The notes under the pieces: model-generated
What the model saw: the letters and a program-made list of their open reading frames with translations, nothing else
Databases searched by the model: none
What the model was told of the DNA's origin: nothing
Made by a program: the position numbers and the translations under genes
Part shown: positions 16,152 to 24,363 of the stretch, piece by piece
How positions within the stretch are numbered: the first letter of the stretch is position 1
How the letters are laid out: every line of letters begins with the position of its first letter
Assembly: GCF_026625565.1 (NCBI RefSeq)
Contig: NZ_CP112998.1
Span: forward strand, 5,916,001-5,980,000
Source of the DNA: Dyadobacter pollutisoli
GTDB taxonomy: Bacteria; Bacteroidota; Bacteroidia; Cytophagales; Spirosomataceae
Reading direction: 5' to 3'
Length of the DNA stretch: 64,000 nt

Positions 16152-16409
16152 TCAATAATGCCCTTTCAAAGAATGAATAAAAATCGTTCCGTCTCTCACT
16201 TCATAAACTAAACGATGCTCCTGATTCATCCTTCTTGACCATAGGCCAGAAAGCTCATGTTTAAGCATCTCTGGCTTACCAATGCCGTCGAAAGGCGTTT
16301 GTTGTACAGATTGGATTAACAGAAGTATCTTTTTGAGAATAGATTTATTACCTGATTTAACCCAGAAATCCAGATGTTCCTTGGCCTTAGGCGTGTAAAT
16401 TATTTGCAT
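16152..16409 (-). CDS. YoeB/Txe-family toxin
   Basis: 85-residue RelE-superfamily mRNA interferase that cleaves mRNA in the ribosomal A site. Comparison with E. coli YoeB gives equivalents of its catalytic residues: Glu47 in GKPEML, Arg66 in EHRLVY and the terminal His84-Tyr85. LWSRRMNQEHRLVYEV is the family core. The gene overlaps the end of the antitoxin gene by 10 bp, the usual antitoxin-first order. It lies between the ilvA/AraC block and leuC. Confidence 0.92.
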   Translation of the reverse strand: MQIIYTPKAKEHLDFWVKSGNKSILKKILLLIQSVQQTPFDGIGKPEMLKHELSGLWSRRMNQEHRLVYEVRDGTIFIHSLKGHY

Positions 16410-16606
16410 AGACCTTCCAGGTCCTCGAGAGTCATTGGAATTCCCTTTCCATCTTTTAAATCTTGCTTCCCTTTTGCGATCATCGCAACGAACTCAGGGT
16501 CATAAGGTTTTTCTTGTGTTTCAAAAGACATTTTCAAAGCCTTAGCAACAGCTTTTAAGGCATCCAACTTTTCCTGACTGTCAGAGCGAAATATCAGCGT
16601 TTCCAT
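16400..16606 (-). CDS. Antitoxin of YoeB-type module (DUF2683-like)
   Basis: 68-residue protein METLIFRSDSQEKLDALKAVAKALK followed by an acidic/Lys C-terminal part ending MTLEDLEGLCK. It resembles the DUF2683 antitoxins that accompany Txe/YoeB toxins in Bacteroidota rather than the Phd/YefM type. The N-terminus (METLIF) is likely the DNA-binding/dimerisation end and the C-terminus the toxin-neutralising end. It is the first gene of the module. Confidence 0.8.
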   Translation of the reverse strand: METLIFRSDSQEKLDALKAVAKALKMSFETQEKPYDPEFVAMIAKGKQDLKDGKGIPMTLEDLEGLCK

Positions 16607-16693
16607 GAATTTTCGATTTTTTGAACGTATAAAGTTAAGATTTTCTCCTTATTTCTTTACATCAAACACCTTGCAATCAGCTTGAATGTTAAG

Positions 16694-17542
16694 TCATCCC
16701 TGCCTCTTAGGTGTCATCCCAAACTTCTCTTTGTAGGTTTTTATAAAATGAGAGACGCTCTCATACCCGATCTCTGTACTGATTTCAGAAACATTTTTGG
16801 TACTGTTCCGCAGCAGAAAATCCGCATAATCCAGTCGCTTGTTTTTCAGCCACGATGCAGGGGAAGTATTGAATTCGTCCTGAAAATCCCTTTTAAATGC
16901 GGAAAGACTGCGTCCGGAAAGTCGGGCCAGCTCGTTTAATGTCAATGGTTTGAGATAATAACTGTTCATTAAAAATGACAGATCTACTTTTTCACCTTTA
17001 TACAAACTGTAAAGAATGGCGCGAAGCTGCCGCGAATTGTCGAGTTCCAGCAAATGCAAAAGCAGCTCTTGAAATTTTAGTCGAAGAAAATGGTTTTTCA
17101 GTTCTGTTCTGGACCGGAAATAGGGGAACACTGATTGAATGAACTTTTCAAAGTTATCATCCGATTTCAGGATCAGGATCGGATTTTCAAGAATGGTAGT
17201 GCCTTCCTGCGGATCAAAAAGTTCGGGATGCAGGCCGACAAATTCCTTCAATAGTTTTTCGTCGAAAAAGAAGACCAGGCTTTTGTAAGACTCATTGATT
17301 GACTCCGACATTAAATAAAAACCACGCTGAATAAACAGGATATCCCCTTTTTCAACATGTACTTCCTGTGTCGGGCTAGTGAATTTCTTCTCCCCCTCCA
17401 AAACAACAATCACCGCGTGCTCTTCAAAGAACACGTCATATTTCGATGGATACACTTCATTGCGATAAGCAACAAAGGTCATATCCTGAATCTTCAAAGA
17501 TTCAAATTCCTGTGAGCTGATATCGGAGGGAACTCGTAACAT
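16694..17542 (-). CDS. AraC-family transcriptional regulator
   Basis: 282 residues. An N-terminal cupin-like sensor (VIVVLEGEKKFTSPTQEVHVEKGDILFIQRG) is followed by a C-terminal double helix-turn-helix: LTLNELARLSGRSLSAFKRDFQDEF and NVSEISTEIGYESVSHFIKTYKEKFGMTPKRQ. It starts 5 bp after the ilvA stop, so it is probably co-transcribed with ilvA. The effector is unknown. The cupin and neighbourhood do not prove control of branched-chain genes. Confidence 0.9.
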   Translation of the reverse strand: MLRVPSDISSQEFESLKIQDMTFVAYRNEVYPSKYDVFFEEHAVIVVLEGEKKFTSPTQEVHVEKGDILFIQRGFYLMSESINESYKSLVFFFDEKLLKEFVGLHPELFDPQEGTTILENPILILKSDDNFEKFIQSVFPYFRSRTELKNHFLRLKFQELLLHLLELDNSRQLRAILYSLYKGEKVDLSFLMNSYYLKPLTLNELARLSGRSLSAFKRDFQDEFNTSPASWLKNKRLDYADFLLRNSTKNVSEISTEIGYESVSHFIKTYKEKFGMTPKRQG

Positions 17543-17547
17543 ACTTT

Positions 17548-18807
17548 CTAAACCATAAACTGAAACAAATCCGGCTGATCATTCAGGTATTCATAAACGA
17601 TCCTGTTATCATTCATTCGTTCGATCAATGGCACAAAATCTTCCCGATTCTTTAACTCGATCCCTACTAATGCTGGCCCTTGTTCCCGGTTTGTCTTTTT
17701 AACATACTCAAATCTGGCAATGTCGTCGTTTGGCCCGAGTACATTCAAAAACTCCCGGAATGCTCCGGACCTTTGCGGAAAACGGATGATGAAATAATGC
17801 TTCAACCCTTCATAAAGCAGCGACCGTTCCTTGATCTCCTCAGTCCGGGTAATGTCATTATTGCCTCCGCTGATCAGCGCGACCACATTCTTGCCTTTTA
17901 TTTCATCTTTGATCAAATCCAGAGCAGCCACCGTGAGTGCGCCGGCCGGTTCTGCTACGATCGCCTCTTCGTTATATAATTGCAAAATCGACGAACAAAC
18001 TTTCCCTTCCGGAACGAGCAGGATCTTGTTCAGACTCTTACTGCAAATTTCAAATGTAATGTCCCCTGCGCGCCGCACTGCTGCCCCGTCCACGAACTTA
18101 TCAATGTGATCCAGCGTGACCACATGCCCTTCGGCGATCGATTTTTGCATCGTCGGAGATCCTTCCGGTTCTACGCCTATCAAATGTGTTTTGGGCGAAA
18201 GCTGCTTGAAAACCGTAGAAATTCCCGATGCCAATCCACCACCACCGATCGCCATCAACAGATAATCAATCTTAAAATCGGCATCCTTGAAAATTTCCAG
18301 CCCCACCGTTCCCTGGCCCTCAATTACTTGCAAATCATCGAAAGGATGCACAAAAATCGCGTGGGTACTGTCGCGATATTCCATTGAAGCGTGGTAAGCA
18401 TCGTCATAAGTATCTCCCACCAAATGAATCTCTATCCATTCCTGACCAAAAAGCCTTACTTGCTTCACTTTCTGGGCCGGAGTGGTTGTAGGCATAAAAA
18501 TCGCCCCTTTTACTTCCATTTTCCTGCATGCATATGCAACGCCCTGCGCGTGGTTACCTGCACTGGCGCAGACTACCCCGCTCGCAAGCTCCTCCGCACT
18601 CAGGCTGGCCATTTTGTTGTACGCACCACGGATTTTATACGACCGGACAGTCTGCAAGTCTTCCCTTTTCAAATAGATATTCGCCTGATACTGCTCCGAT
18701 AAATGCGCATTGTAAAATATAGGAGTATGATTTATAATGCCCCTGAGTCGTTCGGCAGCGAGGAAAATGTTGTCGAGTGTAGGAGCAGTTTGTGGGGATG
18801 ACGTCAT
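17548..18807 (-). CDS. ilvA: Threonine ammonia-lyase
   Basis: 419-residue PLP enzyme that makes 2-oxobutyrate from threonine for isoleucine synthesis. The Schiff-base lysine is Lys58 (RSYKIRGA), the PLP phosphate loop is GGGG at 188-191, and SAGNHAQG is present. A single ACT-like regulatory domain occupies about 330-419 (HYFIIRFPQRSGAFREFL), so this is the shorter type rather than the 514-residue enzyme with two ACT repeats. Its ATG overlaps the stop of the upstream AraC gene (ATGA). With cimA in the same cluster, it gives the cell a second source of 2-oxobutyrate. Confidence 0.95.
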   Translation of the reverse strand: MTSSPQTAPTLDNIFLAAERLRGIINHTPIFYNAHLSEQYQANIYLKREDLQTVRSYKIRGAYNKMASLSAEELASGVVCASAGNHAQGVAYACRKMEVKGAIFMPTTTPAQKVKQVRLFGQEWIEIHLVGDTYDDAYHASMEYRDSTHAIFVHPFDDLQVIEGQGTVGLEIFKDADFKIDYLLMAIGGGGLASGISTVFKQLSPKTHLIGVEPEGSPTMQKSIAEGHVVTLDHIDKFVDGAAVRRAGDITFEICSKSLNKILLVPEGKVCSSILQLYNEEAIVAEPAGALTVAALDLIKDEIKGKNVVALISGGNNDITRTEEIKERSLLYEGLKHYFIIRFPQRSGAFREFLNVLGPNDDIARFEYVKKTNREQGPALVGIELKNREDFVPLIERMNDNRIVYEYLNDQPDLFQFMV

Positions 18808-19661
18808 GATTTACTAGTGTTAAGGAGCTGTATTTTTCTGAATTCGGATGGGTTCAGCCCTTTGTATTTTCTGAATAGCCGGTTCAAATGACTTTCATCC
18901 GTAAAATTAAGTTCATAAACGATTTCATTGATTCGCATGTCGCTATGCAAAAGTCTCGTTTCGACCATTCTTAGTTTATAATTGATAATGTACTGTTTCA
19001 AAGTTTCGCCCGTCTGCTTCTTGAAATATTTACCAAGATAGGTCTGCGAAATCCCTAAATGTGCCCCAATTACATCAATTTTCAGGTTTTCAGGGCTAAA
19101 AATATTTTCCTGAATGTAATGCAGAATGTCAAGTACCGGCTCTCCCGTGGTCTCTTTGATATTCTTCGGCAGCTTCAATGCAATGTTCCGCGCTACGACC
19201 AGTATAATCGTATTCACGATCTGTTCCGTTATTTTGGAATGATATAGCTGCCGGTTATTATCCTCCTGCATAATGCTTTCCACCAGCGACGCAATCAGCG
19301 GTTTATCGATCCGGTTCTTCAATATACATCCCGGTCTGTGGCTCGCATTATGCAAAATAAAATCCATCTGCTGCCCCCAATCCGTTTCACGCCTCTCTTT
19401 AATGTAGGAACTGTTGAAACTCAGGAAAAAAAACTGTGAGGAATTCGCGATGTCAAACGAATAAGTATCCTGTGGCGTGATCAAAAACAAATTTCCTTTC
19501 CTGTAATTGAACCGGTGATTGTTGAGATATTGTATCCCCGTCCCTTCCACAATGTAAATCAGCAGGAAAAAATTATGCTGATAAGTACGCTTGGGAAAAA
19601 TGGACAACTGTCTGAATTCAAATTCAAAAGGCTGGTGTAAAACGCTTTTGGCCTGTGACAT
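18804..19661 (-). CDS. AraC-family transcriptional regulator
   Basis: 285 residues from the ATG at 19661; the longer frame starts with TTG. The N-terminal cupin (FFLLIYIVEGTGIQYLNNHRFNYRKGNLFLITP) binds an unknown effector. The C-terminal HTH pair (LKIDVIGAHLGISQTYLGKYFKKQTGETLKQYI, RINEIVYELNFTDESHLNRLFRKYKGLNPSEFRK) binds DNA. It overlaps the ilvA start by 4 bp and is divergent from an SDR gene, sharing a short promoter region with a palindrome. Confidence 0.9.
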   Translation of the reverse strand: MSQAKSVLHQPFEFEFRQLSIFPKRTYQHNFFLLIYIVEGTGIQYLNNHRFNYRKGNLFLITPQDTYSFDIANSSQFFFLSFNSSYIKERRETDWGQQMDFILHNASHRPGCILKNRIDKPLIASLVESIMQEDNNRQLYHSKITEQIVNTIILVVARNIALKLPKNIKETTGEPVLDILHYIQENIFSPENLKIDVIGAHLGISQTYLGKYFKKQTGETLKQYIINYKLRMVETRLLHSDMRINEIVYELNFTDESHLNRLFRKYKGLNPSEFRKIQLLNTSKS

Positions 19662-19683
19662 CAAAAGTACAGAATTAGTGATT

Positions 19684-19695
19684 TTTTGTACAAAA
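19684..19695. promoter_or_regulatory. Perfect palindrome in the araC/SDR divergent promoter
   Basis: TTTTGTACAAAA, a 12-bp perfect palindrome overlapping the minus-strand -7-like element TACTTTTG at 19691-19698. A plausible operator for the adjacent AraC regulator or another repressor. Confidence 0.4.
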
Positions 19696-19715
19696 GTAGC
19701 GATTCAATATTTGTA

Positions 19716-19723
19716 TAATTTTG
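19716..19723 (+). promoter_or_regulatory. -7 promoter element of the SDR gene
   Basis: TAATTTTG matches TAnnTTTG and ends 24 bp before the SDR start codon. No well-spaced -33 element was seen. Confidence 0.4.
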
Positions 19724-19746
19724 CCTTGATCAAAAAATCTTAACGT

Positions 19747-20307
19747 ATGAAAATCTTAATAATAGGAGCCAGTGGCATGATTGGCCGCATATTGCTACCG
19801 GAATTGCAAAAAAAGCATGAAATCATTACAGCCGGGAGAAATAGCGGCGATATCAGGGTTGATATTTCCTCTTTTGCTTCCATTGAAAACCTTTTTAAAG
19901 AAGTAAAAGAACTGGATGCCGTGGTTTGCGTCGCCGGTACTACCTTCTCTGGGCCCATTCAAAATGTTACAAATGAACATTTAATCTCAGGCATACAGAA
20001 TAAGGTACTCGGGCAAACGGGCCTGGTTATCGTCGGGCAGCATTATCTGAATGATGGTGGTTCTTTTACGCTCACTCCGGGTAAAATGGGCGAATTGCCT
20101 GCCCCTCAAAATACAGTGAAAGCACTCGCCAATGGTGCAATCAACAGCTTTGTAACAGCCGCCGCAATGGATTTGGAAAGAGGCATCAGGATTAATGCTG
20201 TAAGTCCGGGACTCGTTTCCATTATTCCTCCTCAGGATGTTTTGAACGCCTATTTCCACAGCATTGAAGGCACCGCGTCTGGGGAAATTATCAAACTTGG
20301 TTACTAA
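19747..20307 (+). CDS. Short-chain dehydrogenase/reductase, small form
   Basis: 186-residue Rossmann protein. ILIIGASGMIGRIL is the dinucleotide loop and DIRVDISSF fits NADPH-type SDRs. GQHYLNDGGSFTLTPG and AAAMDLERGIRINAVSPGLV match a compact SDR subfamily of about 200 residues. The usual YxxxK catalytic pair is not found where expected; the segment reads NTVKALANGAINSFV. Substrate unknown. It is followed 19 bp later by a lipocalin-like gene on the same strand. Confidence 0.85.
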   Translation: MKILIIGASGMIGRILLPELQKKHEIITAGRNSGDIRVDISSFASIENLFKEVKELDAVVCVAGTTFSGPIQNVTNEHLISGIQNKVLGQTGLVIVGQHYLNDGGSFTLTPGKMGELPAPQNTVKALANGAINSFVTAAAMDLERGIRINAVSPGLVSIIPPQDVLNAYFHSIEGTASGEIIKLGY

Positions 20308-20326
20308 AATCTTAACGATATCACTA

Positions 20327-20836
20327 ATGAAAACAATGTCACTTCTCTTCTTGATAATCACAACTATTTGCCAAACTCATGGGCAAACTGTGTCCGACAA
20401 ATCGCACAAAATCAGCCCATTGGAAGGAATCTGGTCGTTGGTAGCCGTAGAAAACACTAATCCTGACGGTACCAAAACATTCCCGTATGGGCAAAACCCC
20501 GTCGGTATGCTGGTACTGGCTGACCGGAATTATGCCATTCAGATTTTGAAGGCTGTCCGCCCGAAAGTGGCTGCTAATGATAAAAACAAAGCAACACCGG
20601 AGGAAAACGCTGCGCTCGTTCAAGGGAACAACTCTCATTTTGGAACTTACTCCCTGAATGAGTCAAAGCAAGCCATCACGTTTCATGTTGATCATGCTTT
20701 TTATCCAAATTGGGAAGGTACAATTCAAGAACGAACTTACACGCTTTCAGACAACCGGCTTTCTTATGTCGTCACGAATACGACCAATGGAGGGGCCGTG
20801 ACGGCGGTAGTTGTCTGGGAAAAGAAAAAACCTTAG
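20327..20836 (+). CDS. Exported lipocalin-like protein
   Basis: 169 residues from the ATG at 20327, chosen because MKTMSLLFLIITTICQTHGQ is a complete signal peptide; the longer frame upstream overlaps the SDR gene. The mature part begins LEGIWSLVAVENTNPDGTKTFPYGQNPVGMLVL, the typical opening of the lipocalin-like domain found in Bacteroidota, followed by GTYSLNE and strands ending VVVWEKKKP. Probably a periplasmic small-molecule-binding protein. It is likely co-transcribed with the SDR gene; ligand unknown. Confidence 0.75.
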   Translation: MKTMSLLFLIITTICQTHGQTVSDKSHKISPLEGIWSLVAVENTNPDGTKTFPYGQNPVGMLVLADRNYAIQILKAVRPKVAANDKNKATPEENAALVQGNNSHFGTYSLNESKQAITFHVDHAFYPNWEGTIQERTYTLSDNRLSYVVTNTTNGGAVTAVVVWEKKKP

Positions 20837-20847
20837 CCTGTCAAACG

Positions 20848-20876
20848 AAAAATCCCGGAAGCGTAAACTCCCGGGA
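20848..20876 (-). terminator. ilvDBNC operon terminator
   Basis: Minus-strand stem TCCCGG/CCGGGA with a 12-nt loop followed by TTTTT, 23 bp after the ilvC stop codon. The plus strand lacks a T-run. Confidence 0.7.
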
Positions 20877-20899
20877 CCTTGAAATAGCATTTAAGCTGA

Positions 20900-21946
20900 T
20901 TAGCTACGTTCCGGACGAAGGCCACGAACCGTAGAACCTGCCTGCCACATTTCTGAGTCACGCAATTCTGCCAATTCAACTTCCAGTTTCACACGGTAGT
21001 CGGGTTGTGAGTTACGTGTGATAGAGATTGTCGCTTGCTCGCCACTTTTTACAGAGTTGTAAAGTTGTTCGAAAACAGGCTTAGTAGCATCACGGAAAGG
21101 TTTCCACCAGTCAAGCGCACCACGTTGAGCGGTAGTTGAACAGTTGGCATACATCCAGTCCATTCCATTTTCAGCTACCAATGGCATCAATGATTGGGTC
21201 AATTCTTCCACTGTTTCGTTGAATGCTTCGGATGGAGTGTGTCCGTTTGAACGAAGTACTTCATACTGAGCAGCAAAGATTCCCTGGATAGCACCCATCA
21301 AAGTTCCGCGCTCGCCGGTAAGGTCAGACGTTACTTCACGGTAGAAATCTGTTTCGAACAAATATCCTGAACCAACACCGATACCCATAGCAATACATTT
21401 TTCACGTGCTTTGCCAGTTGCATCCTGGAAAACAGCGAAAGAAGAGTTCAAACCTTTTCCTTCAACGAACAAGCGGCGAAGTGATGTTCCTGAACCTTTT
21501 GGAGCAACCAGGTACACATCCACGTCCGCAGGAGGAATGATACCAGTCTGATCTTTATAAGTTACACCGAAACCATGTGAGAAATACAATGATTTTCCGG
21601 GAGTAAGGTTCGCTTTTACAGTCGGCCACAATTCAATCTGAGCAGCGTCAGAAAGCAGGTAGCAAATGATCGTTCCTTTTGCCAATGCTTCTTCCAGTTC
21701 GAAAAGTGTTTCGCCTGGTACCCAACCGTCAGCAACGGCTTTGTCCCATGACTTACCACCTTTGCGTTGACCAACGATTACATTAAAACCGTTGTCGCGC
21801 ATGTTCAAGCTTTGGCCTGGGCCTTGTACGCCGTAACCAATTACAGCTATGGTTTCATTAGAAAGTACTTCACGTGCCTTTTCAAGAGGAAATTCTTCAC
21901 GGGTTACTACTTCTTCTTCGACCCCGCCGAAATTTAATTTTGCCAT
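20900..21946 (-). CDS. ilvC: Ketol-acid reductoisomerase
   Basis: 348-residue NADPH-dependent class I KARI that converts 2-acetolactate to dihydroxyisovalerate, and the acetohydroxybutyrate analogue for Ile. The Rossmann loop reads VIGYGVQGPGQSLNMRDNG, and the cofactor loop VGQRKGGKSWDKA carries Arg, Lys and Ser positions consistent with NADPH. The knotted C-terminal domain contains the Mg-binding acidic residues in SDLTGERGTLMGAIQG and FNETVEELTQSLMPLV. It is the last gene of the ilvDBNC unit. Confidence 0.96.
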   Translation of the reverse strand: MAKLNFGGVEEEVVTREEFPLEKAREVLSNETIAVIGYGVQGPGQSLNMRDNGFNVIVGQRKGGKSWDKAVADGWVPGETLFELEEALAKGTIICYLLSDAAQIELWPTVKANLTPGKSLYFSHGFGVTYKDQTGIIPPADVDVYLVAPKGSGTSLRRLFVEGKGLNSSFAVFQDATGKAREKCIAMGIGVGSGYLFETDFYREVTSDLTGERGTLMGAIQGIFAAQYEVLRSNGHTPSEAFNETVEELTQSLMPLVAENGMDWMYANCSTTAQRGALDWWKPFRDATKPVFEQLYNSVKSGEQATISITRNSQPDYRVKLEVELAELRDSEMWQAGSTVRGLRPERS

Positions 21947-22011
21947 TGATTATTGATTGGATTATTGATTTACTACGAATTAAAAAACAATACTACTTAA
22001 AAGTTGATTGA

Positions 22012-22545
22012 CTATTGATAATACTCCCATTCAGCTTCCGGAAGATAATCTACCAGGGTTTGAGGCGATTTGCTCACCGCTACCCGTCCCGATCTTACAA
22101 ATTCCAGAATTTCGTGAGGTTTGATATAGTCAAAGAATTCAAAAATCTCTTCTTCCGTACCCGTTTTCTGAATGATTACATAAGTAAGGTGCCAGTAAAC
22201 GACCCAAGCCTTGTACACTTTATTAATTGTTTCAATGTCAAGCGGTTTGGCTCCGATAGGTGTCGAAATTTTGAACATTGCAATTTCGTTGTACACGATA
22301 TCGTCATTGAGATACCCAAAAACAGCCAGTACTTCTATCACTTTACGAATCTGGCGGACCAGTTTCTCCACTGCCTCGCGGGATTCGTGATGAATGACGA
22401 TTGTAAAGCGTGATATACCCTTACGTTCTGTCTCAGAAACCGTTAAGCTGTCAATGTTGATCCGTCTGCGGGTAAAAATCGTTGTGATCTTATTCAGAAT
22501 ACCAATGGTATTTTCAGTAAAGACACAGATGGTGTATGATGTCAT
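22012..22545 (-). CDS. ilvN: Acetolactate synthase small (regulatory) subunit
   Basis: 177-residue ACT-domain subunit. YTICVFTENTIGILNKITTIFTRRRINIDSLTVSETE is the N-terminal ACT domain that binds valine in known enzymes, followed by a C-terminal activation domain. It would confer feedback control on IlvB. It starts 18 bp after the ilvB stop codon. Confidence 0.95.
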   Translation of the reverse strand: MTSYTICVFTENTIGILNKITTIFTRRRINIDSLTVSETERKGISRFTIVIHHESREAVEKLVRQIRKVIEVLAVFGYLNDDIVYNEIAMFKISTPIGAKPLDIETINKVYKAWVVYWHLTYVIIQKTGTEEEIFEFFDYIKPHEILEFVRSGRVAVSKSPQTLVDYLPEAEWEYYQ

Positions 22546-22563
22546 AATTTTATGAGTGTCTGA

Positions 22564-24324
22564 TTATTCAAGTCTGATATCCGCCACACAAGCTCCGGTT
22601 GGAACCATCGGGAAAACGTTCTCTTCTTTTTCCACCAATACTTCCAGCAAATACGGCTTGTCGGAAGCGAGCATCGTATCCAGTGAATCGTTCAGGTTTT
22701 CGCGCGCCGAACAAGTGTGCCCGTTGATACCGAAACCTTTGGCAATCGTGATAAAATCAGGGTTTTGAAGCTCTACAAACGAATAGCGTTTTGCATGAAA
22801 AAGCTGTTGCCACTGGCGCACCATTCCAAGGAAGTTGTTATTCAGGATAATGATCTTCACAGGCAAGCCACTTTGTGCAATGGTACCCAGTTCCTGAATG
22901 GTCATCTGGAAACATCCGTCGCCAATGATCGCCACTACTTCACGGTCCGGCGCTCCTACCTTCGCTCCGAAAGCAGCTGGTAATGCATAACCCATTGTAC
23001 CCAATCCACCGGAAGTGATAAACGAATTCGCCTTTTTGAACTGATAGTAACGAGCCGTCATCATCTGGTGCTGGCCCACATCAGCTACTATTACTGCCTC
23101 ACCTTTGGTTTTATTCGAAAGTGTACGGATCACCTCCGCCATCTTGATTTTCTCGGTAGTAGGCGCCAGTTCAGGTTGCGTGATCTTCTGATCTTCAATC
23201 ACATCGAACTTTTTGAACTCCGCTCTCCAACCTTCGTGATTGTTTTCCTTCACGAGGGGCAGCAACATTTCCAAAGCAATTTTCGCGTCTCCCACAACAG
23301 GAGCGTCTGCTTTCATGATTTTATCAATTTCCGCAGGATCAATTTCAATGTGAACGACTTTCGCCTGTTTCGCATAGCGGCTCAAATCTCCGGTTACGCG
23401 GTCATCGAAACGCATACCCACTGCAATAATGAGGTCACACTGATTCGTCAGCACATTGGTACCGTAGTTCCCGTGCATTCCCAGCCAGCCTACGTAATTC
23501 GGGTGATCAACTGACACAGAGGACAGTCCCAATAATGTTGAAGCCGCAGGAATATCTGTTTTCTCAATAAATTTGATCAATTGCTCCTCAGCCTTAGCGA
23601 TTTGAACACCGTGACCGAAAAACAGGAACGGACGTTTCGCCTGGTTGATCAATTTCGCAGCAGCAGCCACCTGATCTTCTTTCGGAGCCAGACGTGGGTG
23701 ATAGCTAATCAGTTTTTCACATTTTTTGTGAGCAAAAGGCTTAGTCATCAATTTCTGTTGCGCATCCTTGGTAATGTCAATCAATACCGGTCCCGGACGG
23801 CCAGATTTGGCTATATAAAATGCTTTTGCAATAATTTCAGGAATTTCATCCGCGTAAGTGATCTGGTAATTCCACTTGGTAATAGGAATGGTAATTCCCA
23901 TCACGTCCGTTTCCTGAAATGCATCGGTACCCAACAAATGCGAAGCTACCTGCCCTACAATGCAGACCATTGGCGTAGAGTCGATAATCGCGTCAGCGAT
24001 CCCGGTCACAAGGTTTGTCGCTCCCGGTCCTGATGTTACCAGACACACACCTACCTCACCGGTGGTGCGTGCAAAACCTTCGGCAGCGTGTGCAGCACCT
24101 TGCTCGTGACGCACCAGAATGTGGTTCACCTGGTCCTGATAATCGTAGATAGCGTCATACACAGGCATGATCGCACCACCCGGATAGCCGAAAATGGTTT
24201 CGACACCTTCTGCTATCAGCGACTGGATTACCGCGTGAGAACCATTGATCAGTTCCGGCTTTGCTACTGCAACCGCCGGCTCAGCAGCCTGAATTGTTTG
24301 TGTTTGATTTTCATTAAATTCCAT
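22564..24324 (-). CDS. ilvB: Acetolactate synthase large (catalytic) subunit
   Basis: 586-residue ThDP/FAD enzyme. The N-terminal Pyr domain has GYPGGAIMPVYDAIYD with the activating glutamate in VRHEQGAAHAAEGFAR. The FAD domain is in the middle, and the C-terminal PP domain carries the ThDP-Mg motif GDGCFQMTIQELGTIAQSGLPVKIIILNN. It makes acetolactate (Val/Leu) or acetohydroxybutyrate (Ile). About 40 extra N-terminal residues (FNENQTQTIQAAEPAVAVAKPE) precede the first conserved motif. Tightly linked to ilvD (39 bp) and ilvN. Confidence 0.97.
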   Translation of the reverse strand: MEFNENQTQTIQAAEPAVAVAKPELINGSHAVIQSLIAEGVETIFGYPGGAIMPVYDAIYDYQDQVNHILVRHEQGAAHAAEGFARTTGEVGVCLVTSGPGATNLVTGIADAIIDSTPMVCIVGQVASHLLGTDAFQETDVMGITIPITKWNYQITYADEIPEIIAKAFYIAKSGRPGPVLIDITKDAQQKLMTKPFAHKKCEKLISYHPRLAPKEDQVAAAAKLINQAKRPFLFFGHGVQIAKAEEQLIKFIEKTDIPAASTLLGLSSVSVDHPNYVGWLGMHGNYGTNVLTNQCDLIIAVGMRFDDRVTGDLSRYAKQAKVVHIEIDPAEIDKIMKADAPVVGDAKIALEMLLPLVKENNHEGWRAEFKKFDVIEDQKITQPELAPTTEKIKMAEVIRTLSNKTKGEAVIVADVGQHQMMTARYYQFKKANSFITSGGLGTMGYALPAAFGAKVGAPDREVVAIIGDGCFQMTIQELGTIAQSGLPVKIIILNNNFLGMVRQWQQLFHAKRYSFVELQNPDFITIAKGFGINGHTCSARENLNDSLDTMLASDKPYLLEVLVEKEENVFPMVPTGACVADIRLE

Positions 24325-24363
24325 GACTCCTCAATTTATTTAGTCGGATGAATTTTATGTTCT

